A stretch of 44,305 nt of DNA, taken from Nitrospirota bacterium. GTDB lineage: Bacteria > Nitrospirota > Thermodesulfovibrionia > Thermodesulfovibrionales > Dissulfurispiraceae. Below are positions 7,814 to 16,306 of this stretch, piece by piece. The stretch is from the NCBI GenBank assembly GCA_021791055.1, contig JAJYXI010000079.1, positions 1 to 44,305 of the forward strand. Direction: 5' to 3'. The notes below the pieces were generated by a model that did not search any database, had not been told where the DNA came from, and was given only the letters and a program-made list of their open reading frames with translations. How positions within the stretch are numbered: position 1 is the stretch's first letter; every line of letters starts with the position of its first letter. Both the position numbers and the translations under genes were made by a program.

Positions 7814-10294
7814 TTACACCTTAAACCACCCTACCATCGAATTTAATTCTACGGCAAGCCTTGATAGATCTTCCGATGCACGCTTTATCTCGGCAACCGA
7901 ATTGCTGAGTTGTCTTGTTATGACAGCTATATTCTCCATATTATGGGAGACCTCCTCTGAGGCAGAAGACTGCTCCTCTGTGGCTGCAGCTATCCTCTGA
8001 ACCATATCAGCAACCTGCTCTACATATCCTGCTATCTCATCTATTGACTTCGATGTGCTGTTTACCTGTTCAAGCACCTTCCCTACAGACTCCCTTTCCT
8101 CCTTCATAAAGTTCACTGATTCCGAAATCTCTGTCTGCATTGTCCTTACTGTGTTTGCAATATCATCTGTGGCGCCGGTTGTCCTTTCTGCAAGCTGTCT
8201 GACATTGTCAGCCACCACCGCAAATCCCCTTCCCTGCTCGCCTGCCCTTGCTGCTTCTATGGCTGCATTAAGGGCAAGTAGATTTGTCTGGTCAGCAATC
8301 TCCTTTATCAGGGTTATGATGTTATTTATCTCTGCAGATTTCTGTCCAAGGGATTCTATCTTTTCAGCAGACTCTTTTACGGTATCCGCAAATTTGGTCA
8401 ACTTTTGAGCAGTAATGTTCATCGCCTCTTTTCCCTGAATAGCTATTTTCTTCATCTTCTGGGCAGCCTCTGCCGTATCGGATGCATTCTTTGCCACATC
8501 AAGTGTCGTCTGCGACATCTCTGTCATGGCAGTTGCAGACTGCTCTGTCTGCATAGACTGATCCTGAGAGCCTTTGTCAAGCGTAGCAGAAGTAGCAGAC
8601 AATTCCTCTGAACTGTTTGCAAGGCTTCCGGTGGCAGTTTTTATTTTTCCTACTATATCCCTCAGGTTTGATACCATCTCTGAAATATGCGTCTGTACGA
8701 CACCGACCTCGTCTTTACTGATCTTGCCTGTTTCACCTGTGAGTTCGCCATGTGCAACCTTATCAGAGACAACCACGAGTTCGTTTAATGGTCTTGCTAT
8801 GGATCTGTAAATCCATGTGCCGAATATGAGCCCGACTACAATCGCCCCCGCGCTTATAGCGCCGATGCATGCCGTGCTGAAATGGGTCATCCTGTTTACT
8901 TTACCAAGCGCCTTTTCCTGCTCGCCGCGGGCAACTATAACTCCTTTCTCCCCCTCCTGCCTCTGCTGCGCAACAAGCTCTTTCAGCCTGGCATTTAAAG
9001 CCATAGACTCTTCATTGACCGTTAAAACAAGACGCAGTTGCCCTACCACGCCGTTCTTTGAGAACAATAACCCCTTTACCTCGGTAAACGATGCAGCAAC
9101 TGCCTTTACGAGTCCCAAATCCTCTGTCTTTTTTGCCGACGAAAGCGACTCGATTATCTTCTTCTGTACTGTCTCGATGGTTTCAAACTTCTTTTTGATT
9201 TCAGTATTCACCTCGTTCAGTTCGGAGACCGTCCTTAAGCTAAACAGTCTCCCTATAAGCCCTTCTACAGCAAGTCCGTTGGAGATAAGGTCATTGCCCA
9301 ATGCCAGTATGCTCCCTGCTGTGGTCGAACCGGTTATCGACTCGTCAAAACCTTTGTTTACCGCATTAAACCTGTCTGTGGCGCTTTCCACCTCCGATGT
9401 CATAAGAGCGCTCAATTGCGCTATACTCTGCATAACGTATTTTACGGACTGGTCGAATTTCTTTCGCATCTCGTCATCCGGCTTCGATAAAAGCGCGTTC
9501 TTCACATCCACAAGACCGTTTGAGCCTGTAACCATTTTATCCAGTTCCTGCATATCGGCAAGAAGCGATTTAACGGTCGGGGTTGTCCCTTCGGTTTTTA
9601 CCATGTCACTGTGGGTTACTTTCCGCGTGGCTGTTATATACTGATTCCTTGCAATAATTACCGCATTTTTATTTTCTGCTGCCTGCAGCGATGTTATGGA
9701 CAGTTTGATATCCTTAATCGCATCTGATACTGCCTGGACATTCTTAAGCTTCTGGTAAATCTTTCCGACATTTTCGCGTGATGATGAAATCTGTTCTGCG
9801 GAAAACTTCTGTGTCTTTTTTATTGAGGCATCGAGGTTTCTTAATTTTTTTATGACGTCCTGAAGCTTAGAACTCATCTGTTTATCCACGACCTTCATAG
9901 CATCTTCCACCCTGATGCGCTCCTCTATCGTTTTAAATATCTTTGTGCTGATATCTATTAGTTCCGCAACCCTCCCCTTAATGTCTTCTCCCTTTAATTT
10001 CGAAAGGTCTTCAACCGCTTTTTTTACCTCATTGATGCTCTTTTCGGCATCTCCTTTTGAAATGCTGAAGTCTTTCATATTGTCAGAGGATACCACCTTC
10101 AGTAGATTGGAGGTATGCTCCTGCAATGCCTTCTGGAATTCGATGGTTTTAAGCTGAAAAGGGGTTGAATGCTCTGTAAGAACAGAGAGATTCTCCTGAA
10201 CGAAACGCATGCTTATGAGGCTGAATCCGCCTATGACTGCAAACCCTATCGCCGTTAATATTGTGGCAATATATAATTTCTTTTTAATCGTCAT
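7814..10294 (-). CDS. Methyl-accepting chemotaxis protein
   Basis: This 826-residue chemoreceptor has a transmembrane helix near the N-terminus (LYIATILTAIGFAVIGGFSLI), a very long helical periplasmic region of some 450 residues, a second membrane helix (ACIGAISAGAIVVGLIFG), a HAMP domain, and a cytoplasmic signalling domain with the conserved hairpin tip (EIADQTNLLALNAAIEAARA, then GRGFAVVADNVRQLAERT). The start at 10294 follows GGAGGGG and gives MTIKKKLYIA; the longer frame to 10351 is less likely. The gene directly follows a PstS-like binding protein (gap about 80 bases), which might present the ligand. The unusually large sensor part has no domain I can name. Confidence 0.92.
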   Translation of the reverse strand: MTIKKKLYIATILTAIGFAVIGGFSLISMRFVQENLSVLTEHSTPFQLKTIEFQKALQEHTSNLLKVVSSDNMKDFSISKGDAEKSINEVKKAVEDLSKLKGEDIKGRVAELIDISTKIFKTIEERIRVEDAMKVVDKQMSSKLQDVIKKLRNLDASIKKTQKFSAEQISSSRENVGKIYQKLKNVQAVSDAIKDIKLSITSLQAAENKNAVIIARNQYITATRKVTHSDMVKTEGTTPTVKSLLADMQELDKMVTGSNGLVDVKNALLSKPDDEMRKKFDQSVKYVMQSIAQLSALMTSEVESATDRFNAVNKGFDESITGSTTAGSILALGNDLISNGLAVEGLIGRLFSLRTVSELNEVNTEIKKKFETIETVQKKIIESLSSAKKTEDLGLVKAVAASFTEVKGLLFSKNGVVGQLRLVLTVNEESMALNARLKELVAQQRQEGEKGVIVARGEQEKALGKVNRMTHFSTACIGAISAGAIVVGLIFGTWIYRSIARPLNELVVVSDKVAHGELTGETGKISKDEVGVVQTHISEMVSNLRDIVGKIKTATGSLANSSEELSATSATLDKGSQDQSMQTEQSATAMTEMSQTTLDVAKNASDTAEAAQKMKKIAIQGKEAMNITAQKLTKFADTVKESAEKIESLGQKSAEINNIITLIKEIADQTNLLALNAAIEAARAGEQGRGFAVVADNVRQLAERTTGATDDIANTVRTMQTEISESVNFMKEERESVGKVLEQVNSTSKSIDEIAGYVEQVADMVQRIAAATEEQSSASEEVSHNMENIAVITRQLSNSVAEIKRASEDLSRLAVELNSMVGWFKV

Positions 10295-10373
10295 ATCGCA
10301 ACCACCCCTCCGTATATTATTCGATGGGATTGCGCAGAGTTCCGGCAGCACCCCTGCGCAATCCGGCTTAAGC

Positions 10374-11174
10374 CTAATCCTTTATATATTTTTTCCCTTC
10401 GCCTTTGAGAAAATCTATAATTTTTTTGACATTAGGAGACGGATCGCCCTTGGTTATAAACATAAGCGGACGGCCTATCTCTGGCGTCTCGACAACCTTT
10501 ACCTTTCCTTTATACTCGGGGAGGTTGACAAATCCCGCGCTGACAGCGCCGATTCCTTCGGGAAGGCTTGCCACATTGTCTATCTCCTTCCTCGTGGTCT
10601 CCACCTCGATAGCTCCTACGACATAAGCTTCTTTATCCATAATTTGTTTCTGAAATACCTTTTTTGTAGCTGAGCCTGCATGTGAGGTGACCACTATTAC
10701 CGGTATATCCTGGCCTCCCACATCTTTCCAGCTTGCGATCTTTCCTGTATGAAGGCCTTTTAACTGCTCTTTTGTGAGTTTTGTTACGGGATTCGATGGA
10801 TGGACTATGACCTTGATAATATCGGAAGTTATGACATGGCCTTTCAGGTCAGCAGATGCCTTCATCCCTGTGGCAGCCTCCATGCTTTCGATTGCCTCTA
10901 TAAGTTCCTCCGAAGCCATCGATGCATCGGCCTTGTCTTTAACAAGGTCTGCAAGGCCGTTTCCCGTGCCGTTGCCCACTATGCTCAACTTTATTCCCAA
11001 TGCCTTCTCTATAGCGTCCTTGGCAGGCTCCATAACCCTTTTCTGGACCGTTGTCGAGCCGTGAAGCCTGACCATATCTTCGGCATCTACATCAAACGGC
11101 GTTACATAAAGAATTGCTGCGGACAGAAAAACCGTGATTAATAGAAAATTTAAAAATGTCCTGATCTTTTTCAT
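10374..11174 (-). CDS. PstS-like periplasmic substrate-binding protein
   Basis: This 266-residue exported protein has a signal peptide (to about residue 31) and the GSTTVQ motif and overall pattern of the PstS/phosphate-binding family, including TGMKASADLKGHVI, IASWKDVGG and the GSATKKVFQK segment. It probably binds phosphate or a similar oxyanion. No pstC, pstA or pstB genes are present, so it is not part of an intact ABC transporter here. It lies just upstream of a chemoreceptor on the same strand. A strong AGGAGGGG site precedes the ATG. Confidence 0.82.
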   Translation of the reverse strand: MKKIRTFLNFLLITVFLSAAILYVTPFDVDAEDMVRLHGSTTVQKRVMEPAKDAIEKALGIKLSIVGNGTGNGLADLVKDKADASMASEELIEAIESMEAATGMKASADLKGHVITSDIIKVIVHPSNPVTKLTKEQLKGLHTGKIASWKDVGGQDIPVIVVTSHAGSATKKVFQKQIMDKEAYVVGAIEVETTRKEIDNVASLPEGIGAVSAGFVNLPEYKGKVKVVETPEIGRPLMFITKGDPSPNVKKIIDFLKGEGKKYIKD

Positions 11175-11311
11175 CTCTTCCCCTCCTGTTTTACTTTGCT
11201 TTATTGAATATTACAAAAGACCTTGCCAATTACTTTTTATTCCGGCTTATCACCTCCTTGCATGGCCAAAAATACCGTTCTTCATGTTTTTCAAATACTA
11301 CCCAAGCTACT

Positions 11312-11515
11312 TCAAGTCTGTTTGTTTTTGATTTGCCTTCCTTTATCACCCCCCTTTATGCTGGATTTATATCCCCTTGAAGACTTAAGAGAAAAACTGT
11401 TCTTTAGTACCAGCATCACGACCAACGCAAGTATTATTGCGATACCCATAAATTTAGCGAGTTTGAGCGCCATAAAAATCAGGATTATGGCTATTATTAT
11501 GAGCCAGTTTAACAT
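11312..11515 (-). CDS. Small membrane protein after atpI
   Basis: This 67-residue protein starts 3 bases after the atpI stop. The first 40 residues are almost entirely hydrophobic (LNWLIIIAIILIFMALKLAKF, then IIILALVVMLVL-like), giving one or two membrane helices. The last 25 residues are charged and encoded partly by a C/G-run intergenic repeat (CACCCCCCTTTATG... on the plus strand), so the natural C-terminus may be repeat-derived. I do not recognise a family; its position suggests a link to the ATP-synthase accessory genes. Confidence 0.5.
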   Translation of the reverse strand: MLNWLIIIAIILIFMALKLAKFMGIAIILALVVMLVLKNSFSLKSSRGYKSSIKGGDKGRQIKNKQT

Positions 11516-11518
11516 AGG

Positions 11519-11890
11519 TCATGCGCCCTTTTTGGCCGCAATCAGACTTTCTTTGATCATGATAATAAATACTATCGTAAAACCGGCGAGAAGTCCATAC
11601 GCCTTTATAACGCCGAATATGGCGAGTATTATCAGCACCGAAAAAATCACCAAAAGCCTGAACGTGCTTAAAACCATCATCTTCGCCCGCGCCTGTCCCG
11701 CTCCGAGCAATGCTGTCACGCTCCACACGATACCCCTTAGATTGCCTATGCCGACAATGCCTCCGATCAATATGCTCAGAGAGAATCTCCATTCCGTAAA
11801 AAATATAGAGATAACCGCCGACGCTATCAGCATGACCGCCGACTGCTTGTATATCCTCTTAACCATCAACTCCCATGATCCTTGTTCCAT
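11519..11890 (-). CDS. atpI: ATP synthase subunit I-like protein
   Basis: This 123-residue protein has four hydrophobic helices and the pattern of the ATP-synthase I (AtpI/UncI) family, an accessory factor for c-ring assembly and magnesium handling: a short N-terminal amphipathic part, SAVMLIASAVISIFF, FSLSILIGGIVGIGNL, a basic loop, then two more helices. No structural ATP-synthase genes (atpB, atpE, atpF) are in the window. It lies downstream of atpZ with a 246-base gap. The assignment rests on hydropathy, size and neighbourhood. Confidence 0.68.
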   Translation of the reverse strand: MEQGSWELMVKRIYKQSAVMLIASAVISIFFTEWRFSLSILIGGIVGIGNLRGIVWSVTALLGAGQARAKMMVLSTFRLLVIFSVLIILAIFGVIKAYGLLAGFTIVFIIMIKESLIAAKKGA

Positions 11891-11897
11891 AATAACC

Positions 11898-12086
11898 TCA
11901 AAGAGATATTTTCAATATATAGCGCGGGTCTGCTTCAATGACTTTATCAACAGAACTTTTTAATCACATTCTCTTATATCCGTCATCAGCATCGGCGGCA
12001 TATATTATGCCAAAGCATATGTTATCTTTGTTCTGCATAAAAACAACACTTATAAAGGCGTTGAAGCGGACTTGCGCTATATGTAA
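11898..12086 (-). other. Unexplained frame with one internal TGA between atpZ and atpI
   Basis: On the minus strand one frame runs 63 codons from 12086 to the stop at 11900-11898 with a single internal TGA at 11966-11964. The translated parts look protein-like (ICFGIIYAADADDGYKRM before the TGA, VDKVIEADPRYILKISL after it). No strong ribosome site or start is visible. It may be a decayed gene or chance; I cannot assign a function. Confidence 0.25.
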
Positions 12087-12136
12087 TTACGGATGTCGCT
12101 CCAATACTTTGTCTTCCCGCACCTATCTCGTATTAC

Positions 12137-12358
12137 TCATTTTTCTTGTTTCCTTGCCACCCTTACCAGTTCCATGAATCCGGCGATTATGCCGATAACC
12201 AAAAAAATCACCGTCAGATACGGCGACGTTCCGAACAATTTGTCGAGCGCATATCCTATGGCAAGTCCTATAAATGTAGATACCACGAGATGTATCCCTA
12301 CGCTGCTCGCCTCAAGGAGTTGCCTAAATAAAGGCTTTTCAGGCTGTTTCTCCTGCAC
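12137..12358 (-). CDS. atpZ: AtpZ/AtpI-like ATP synthase accessory protein
   Basis: This 73-residue protein has two membrane helices separated by a short loop (VGIHLVVSTFIGLAIGYALDKLF and PYLTVIFLVIGIIAGFMELVRV), the hallmark of the F0F1-ATPase gene 1 family. AtpZ works with AtpI in magnesium or calcium handling or assembly of ATP synthase. It starts with GTG immediately after the TAG of the upstream TorD-like gene, so the two are translationally coupled. The structural atp operon is not in the window. Confidence 0.78.
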   Translation of the reverse strand: MQEKQPEKPLFRQLLEASSVGIHLVVSTFIGLAIGYALDKLFGTSPYLTVIFLVIGIIAGFMELVRVARKQEK

Positions 12359-12910
12359 CTATTCGCCCCCTCCGGTTTCGAATGCTTCCACCTCTGATAA
12401 TATAAACTCCTTCAATATATTTGCAACCTCTTTATAAAAAACTGTTCCGGCATATTTCTGAAATTCGTTGCAATATTCGGGTATCCATTTAACAAGATGT
12501 TCTTCAAGAAACTTTTTCTGAAGCTCCGAAATGCCGTTTTCTATCAAATAGCTCATAAAGAGCATCTCTGCTGATATGTGGTCAGGGATAAGACTTATAT
12601 CTTCATCCATCATAATCCCTGCTGAGCTGTAAAACAACTGCACTTCCTCTGTAGCCTTTCCCCAGAGCCCCGGCTTTTCGCCCAATGGATAATTATAAAA
12701 GGATTCGTATGGCAGAAGGTGTCCACCGGGACTTAAAAAGATATAGGCAAAATCTATTCTTATCTCCTGCGGAGAATCGGCAAACTTCATCTGAAACACC
12801 TCTTTCAGTTGCATCAGCATCTCATCCGAAGGCTCATCGATAAAAAGACCCGCAAAAAGCCTGTATAATTCTGCCCGCTCAATATCTTCCACATTATAAT
12901 AAAATGGCAA
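12359..12910 (-). CDS. TorD/DmsD-family molybdoenzyme chaperone
   Basis: This 183-residue cytoplasmic protein matches the TorD/DmsD/NarJ helical chaperone family, which binds twin-arginine signal peptides and helps load molybdenum cofactor. Signatures include the ERAELYRLFAGLFIDEPS start, HLLPYESFYNYPLG and the PDHISAEMLFMSYLI segment. The start is a TTG at 12910, favoured because AGGAGG lies 7 bases upstream and no ATG is suitable. No molybdopterin oxidoreductase is encoded in the window, so its client must lie elsewhere or beyond the nearby ferredoxin/NrfD modules. Confidence 0.8.
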   Translation of the reverse strand: MPFYYNVEDIERAELYRLFAGLFIDEPSDEMLMQLKEVFQMKFADSPQEIRIDFAYIFLSPGGHLLPYESFYNYPLGEKPGLWGKATEEVQLFYSSAGIMMDEDISLIPDHISAEMLFMSYLIENGISELQKKFLEEHLVKWIPEYCNEFQKYAGTVFYKEVANILKEFILSEVEAFETGGGE

Positions 12911-13081
12911 GACTTACCTCCTGTTTGCCTCATATCAAGAGCCCGTATTCCTCGCAGGTTCTTTATTATTATAACTTCTTTTCATATTGTGGAATCCTCC
13001 CTGAACTTATTGTTTGTAAATATTTTGTAAAAATTTTAAGATATTTAAAAATTGTTTTCAAGCAAAAACAGGAGGGAAGCA

Positions 13082-14194
13082 ATGGGGAGGATTCGTAATG
13101 CTAAAAAAATTATCCTTGTTCTAAGCGCAGCAATTTTTATTGCCACATACGGTGTATCTCTCACATATCCTACTAAAACAGAGGCCCTGCTCCAGACAGG
13201 AGATAATGCCCCCGATTTCACCCTTAAGGACATCGAAGGCAGGGAGACAGGGCTATCCCGATTCTCACAGAAAAAGGCTGTCATAATCCTTTTCTGGTCG
13301 ACATGGAGCGTCAATTCTTCCGTTGCGCTCAAGAGATTTGAAGAATATTACAAGAAGTACAAAGACAGAGAGATTCTGGTTGTCGGCATCAATGCGGATA
13401 ATCAGACTATATCCGATGAAGACATGGAAGCGATAAAAAAACTGGTTAAAGAGCTTAATATCTCCTTCCCTATTTTAGTTGACAGGGGACTGAAAACATT
13501 TCATAGCTACAATGTCATAGCCCTGCCATCCACCATTGTTATAGCGGAAGGCAAAGTCTCTTACACCCTTCCAGGGCTTCCGCTGGTGGGAACAGAGGAT
13601 ATGTTTGATTACCTTCTGGTTTTAGCAGGTGAGACGCCTCTAAAAAAGGTTGAGCCTAAATACATGCCACCTTACAATGTGGTGGCAGATACAAATATTG
13701 CCCGTCAGTTCATAAAAAAAGGCATGAACGAGATGGCCCGCGCATTCCTCCAGAAGGCAATCAACAAGGATCCCAGATATATACCTCCATATATAGAACT
13801 GGCCAAAATCTATGAATCCCAGGATAAAGGCAAAGAGGCAGAGGAAATCCTGAGAAAGGCACTGACTGCGGATACTGAAAATATAATCGCAATGAGCGAG
13901 CTGGGCTATCTCCTTGCAAAAAAGGGAAGACCAAAGGAGGCAATAGAAATCCTCAGCAGGGCGATAAAAATGGATTCATACACGCCAGCCTATTATTACA
14001 TGGCATATGCCCTTGCAAAAAACGGACAGATGAAAGAGGCTCTTATTGCCTTTGATTCAGCCATTTCCCTTAATCCATATGATCCAGCAATATATTTACT
14101 GAGGGCTGAGGTTTATGAGGGCAGTAGAATGTTAAAAGAGGCTGCATCTGACTACAAGCGCTACCTTGAACTTCTCCTGAAAGTTGGCTATTAA
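13082..14194 (+). CDS. TlpA-like thioredoxin-fold protein with TPR repeats, redox cysteines missing
   Basis: This exported 370-residue protein has an N-terminal signal or anchor (IILVLSAAIFIATYGVSLTY), a TlpA/AhpC-like thioredoxin domain (about residues 40-170, GDNAPDFTLKDIEG to ALPSTIVI), and four or so TPR repeats to the C-terminus. The active-site CxxC is absent: the region that should read WCxxC is FWSTWSVNSS. It therefore cannot act as a dithiol oxidoreductase and more likely binds a partner. The ATG at 13082 follows AGGAGGG; an upstream ATG at 13052 lacks a site. It is divergent from torD. Confidence 0.85.
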   Translation: MGRIRNAKKIILVLSAAIFIATYGVSLTYPTKTEALLQTGDNAPDFTLKDIEGRETGLSRFSQKKAVIILFWSTWSVNSSVALKRFEEYYKKYKDREILVVGINADNQTISDEDMEAIKKLVKELNISFPILVDRGLKTFHSYNVIALPSTIVIAEGKVSYTLPGLPLVGTEDMFDYLLVLAGETPLKKVEPKYMPPYNVVADTNIARQFIKKGMNEMARAFLQKAINKDPRYIPPYIELAKIYESQDKGKEAEEILRKALTADTENIIAMSELGYLLAKKGRPKEAIEILSRAIKMDSYTPAYYYMAYALAKNGQMKEALIAFDSAISLNPYDPAIYLLRAEVYEGSRMLKEAASDYKRYLELLLKVGY

Positions 14195-14220
14195 GGTATG
14201 GATTTATTTTCTTTATTCTT

Positions 14221-14249
14221 GGATGTGGCAGGCAAACCCTGCCACATCC
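14221..14249. terminator. Perfect 12-bp hairpin between convergent genes
   Basis: GGATGTGGCAGG (14221-14232) and CCTGCCACATCC (14238-14249) pair perfectly around a 5-base loop. It lies between two convergent stop codons (14194 and 14268), so it probably acts on both strands. There is no clear U-tract, so it may be a weak or Rho-assisted terminator. Confidence 0.65.
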
Positions 14250-14267
14250 ATCAAGTGCAGATGTATA

Positions 14268-15521
14268 CTAATGAGACTTCTCGAAACTGAAAACAGGAAA
14301 TATCTTATTAAATATCCAGAACAGTATGAAAGGCATAATAAAGATACTTAATGCTCCACCGAGTCCCTCCTTGAAGGTTTCCCAGTCATGTGGAATTATC
14401 GGCAGATGGTAGTGCATGTACCCTGCAAATGTCAGAGAGAATGCCTGCCCGCCGATAACAACATTCCAACGCATCATGAATACTCCGAATAAAACAAGGA
14501 TTGTTCCGACCACGGCCCTTCTTATGGTCAATCCCGGCATCAAAAAAAGGATGAATGGCACAAGGTTTCCGAGGCCGTATTGCAGGATGAATATATCGAC
14601 AAAGTCCCTTCCATAGATAACGCTCCTTAAAACATCCCATGACTTAACCGCAGTGTATCCCCTGAAGATAAGGTCTAAAAGCTCAAGGCTTATGGCAGCT
14701 ATCAAGAAAAACAATAAGTATCTGGCTGTCATCTTTATTACATGCATCTCGACACCCTTTATTTCTTCCGTGGTCTGGGGCATATAAGATGGCTTCTTCT
14801 TTCTGGATACAAGTATTTTCCTTATCTCCATAGTTACTATGTATGTCAGCATGCAAAGAGCAATTCCTGACACTATAGCAGACATTATGAATATGACAGG
14901 CATAAGGGGCGTCATCCATAATGCGTTTGCCTTAACAGAGCCAAAGATAAACCCTGCATAACCATGAAGAAACATAGCCACCGGTATGCCGACCCCTGCA
15001 AGTATCTTAATGGCCTTCTCGTCTCTTTTCAGAGACTCCTCGCTTATATCATATACCCCGAGGGTCAATGCACAGAAAACGAGATATTTAAACCACTCAA
15101 ACAGGGTTTTATCCTGCTTTTCCTTGAGAGGCAGGGCAATCTCAACAAAATGTTTCCTGTATATGAACCACAGCTCCGATGCGACTATCGCTCCATATGC
15201 GGAAAAGACGATGCCAAAGGCAGCTATTGCAGAGGTGAAGTGAGGGGTCATGAAGATATTAAAACCTCTGAACGGAAACTGGAGATGCAGAACTATCGGC
15301 ATGGGCGCTACAAACAAAAGGGCAAAGGAGAACACCAGCGCAAACCGTGCCATGTCCTTTAACTGCTTAACCCCGAAGACATGATAGAGGGACGAGAGGA
15401 CAAAGGCACCTGCAACAAGTCCCGTCATAAAAGGATACATTACTATCTGTATGCTCCAGTAGATGAATTCATTGGGATAAACAAACAGTTCTTTTATAGT
15501 CCAGACTTCTCCGTGAACCAT
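14268..15521 (-). CDS. NrfD/PsrC-family quinone-interacting membrane subunit (module 1)
   Basis: This 417-residue integral membrane protein has about nine hydrophobic helices and NrfD/PsrC features: an early YWSIQIVMYPFMTGLVAGAFVLSS helix and the FAPMPIVLHL-like LFVAPMPIVLHLQFPFR, MFLHGYAGFIFGSV and ANALWMTPLMPVIFIMSAIVSG segments. Such proteins exchange electrons between menaquinone and a ferredoxin-like subunit, here the protein encoded 1 base upstream. It ends the four-gene module 17855 to 14268. The catalytic molybdenum subunit usual for PsrABC or NrfABCD-like systems is missing. Confidence 0.86.
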   Translation of the reverse strand: MVHGEVWTIKELFVYPNEFIYWSIQIVMYPFMTGLVAGAFVLSSLYHVFGVKQLKDMARFALVFSFALLFVAPMPIVLHLQFPFRGFNIFMTPHFTSAIAAFGIVFSAYGAIVASELWFIYRKHFVEIALPLKEKQDKTLFEWFKYLVFCALTLGVYDISEESLKRDEKAIKILAGVGIPVAMFLHGYAGFIFGSVKANALWMTPLMPVIFIMSAIVSGIALCMLTYIVTMEIRKILVSRKKKPSYMPQTTEEIKGVEMHVIKMTARYLLFFLIAAISLELLDLIFRGYTAVKSWDVLRSVIYGRDFVDIFILQYGLGNLVPFILFLMPGLTIRRAVVGTILVLFGVFMMRWNVVIGGQAFSLTFAGYMHYHLPIIPHDWETFKEGLGGALSIFIMPFILFWIFNKIFPVFSFEKSH

Positions 15522-15522
15522 G

Positions 15523-16296
15523 TTATCTCACCTCCATGCTCAGATTTGTATAATACACCTGTGGTTTGGTTCCGTATTCTTCTTTCAAGACCCATACCCT
15601 TTCGGTCATTATTGTTTTTGTCACAGGGTCATTAGGGTCTTTGAGATTCCCCAGCTTCCTCGATCCAAAGACACATGCCTGGACACACGCAGTCTTTAAT
15701 CCCTTTGATATCCTGTGGTAGCAGAAGTTGCATTTTTCAGCCGTACGATATTTTGGATGGAAGAATCTCACGCCGTAAGGGCATGCCATTATACAGTATC
15801 CGCAGCCTATGCACCATTTTCTGTCCACAAGCACAACACCGTCGGCAGCCTGATAGGTGGCTCCCACAGGGCATACCTGCACGCATGATGGGTTTTCGCA
15901 CTGGTTGCACAGCTTGGGGACAAAGAATGCCTTATCTATATCCTCTTTTTTGATATCCTTATATTTCCCCATTCCGAGGTCTATTTTGGTGGAGGTAAAG
16001 CCGTCCCTTCCTGCATTTGTGGCGTCGGCATGAACCTTTCCATCCTTTGTCATGACATATCTCTCGATCCATGTCCTCGATACGCTGGACTCATAAGGCA
16101 CCTCGTTCTCAAGTTTACATGCCTTGACGCAAAGACCGCAGCCGCAGCACTCATGGGCATCGATGAGAAAAACCCTTCTTATGTTACTTGTTGAAGCCAA
16201 TATATGTTCGGGCTTTACGAGTTCAAAGAGCCCCTTTGCAAGTCCGGCCGTTATAACACCCTTTAAAGACAGCTTGAAAAAATCTCGCCTCGTCAT
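15523..16296 (-). CDS. Tat-exported ferredoxin subunit with four 4Fe-4S motifs (module 1)
   Basis: This 257-residue protein of the DsrO/NrfC/PsrB type begins with a twin-arginine signal (MTRRDFFKLSLKGVITAG), so it acts in the periplasm. Four cysteine clusters are visible: CCGCGLCVKAC near residue 50, CNQCENPSCVQVC, CIGCGYCIMACPYG, and CNFC with a distant CVQACVFGSRKLG. It would carry electrons between the multihaem cytochromes upstream and the NrfD membrane subunit downstream. The start at 16296 follows AGGAGG; longer reading to 16350 would bury the Tat signal. Confidence 0.9.
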   Translation of the reverse strand: MTRRDFFKLSLKGVITAGLAKGLFELVKPEHILASTSNIRRVFLIDAHECCGCGLCVKACKLENEVPYESSVSRTWIERYVMTKDGKVHADATNAGRDGFTSTKIDLGMGKYKDIKKEDIDKAFFVPKLCNQCENPSCVQVCPVGATYQAADGVVLVDRKWCIGCGYCIMACPYGVRFFHPKYRTAEKCNFCYHRISKGLKTACVQACVFGSRKLGNLKDPNDPVTKTIMTERVWVLKEEYGTKPQVYYTNLSMEVR

Positions 16297-16306
16297 AATA
16301 TTCCTC

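Noticed and set aside
11175-11311. A possible sigma-54 promoter (TGGCAAGGTCTTTTGT) before the PstS-like gene
   Set aside because: The -24 part fits but the essential GC at -12 is missing and no TGTTC-N6-GAACA pair lies upstream.
11938-12177. A 79-codon plus-strand frame opposite atpZ
   Set aside because: It overlaps atpZ on the other strand, has no ribosome site and looks like a mirror of non-coding sequence.
12935-12985. A 16-codon frame (MKRSYNNKEPARNTGS) preceded by GGGAGG, upstream of torD
   Set aside because: It is short, ends at a TGA and has no recognisable family. It could be a leader or chance, so I did not annotate it.
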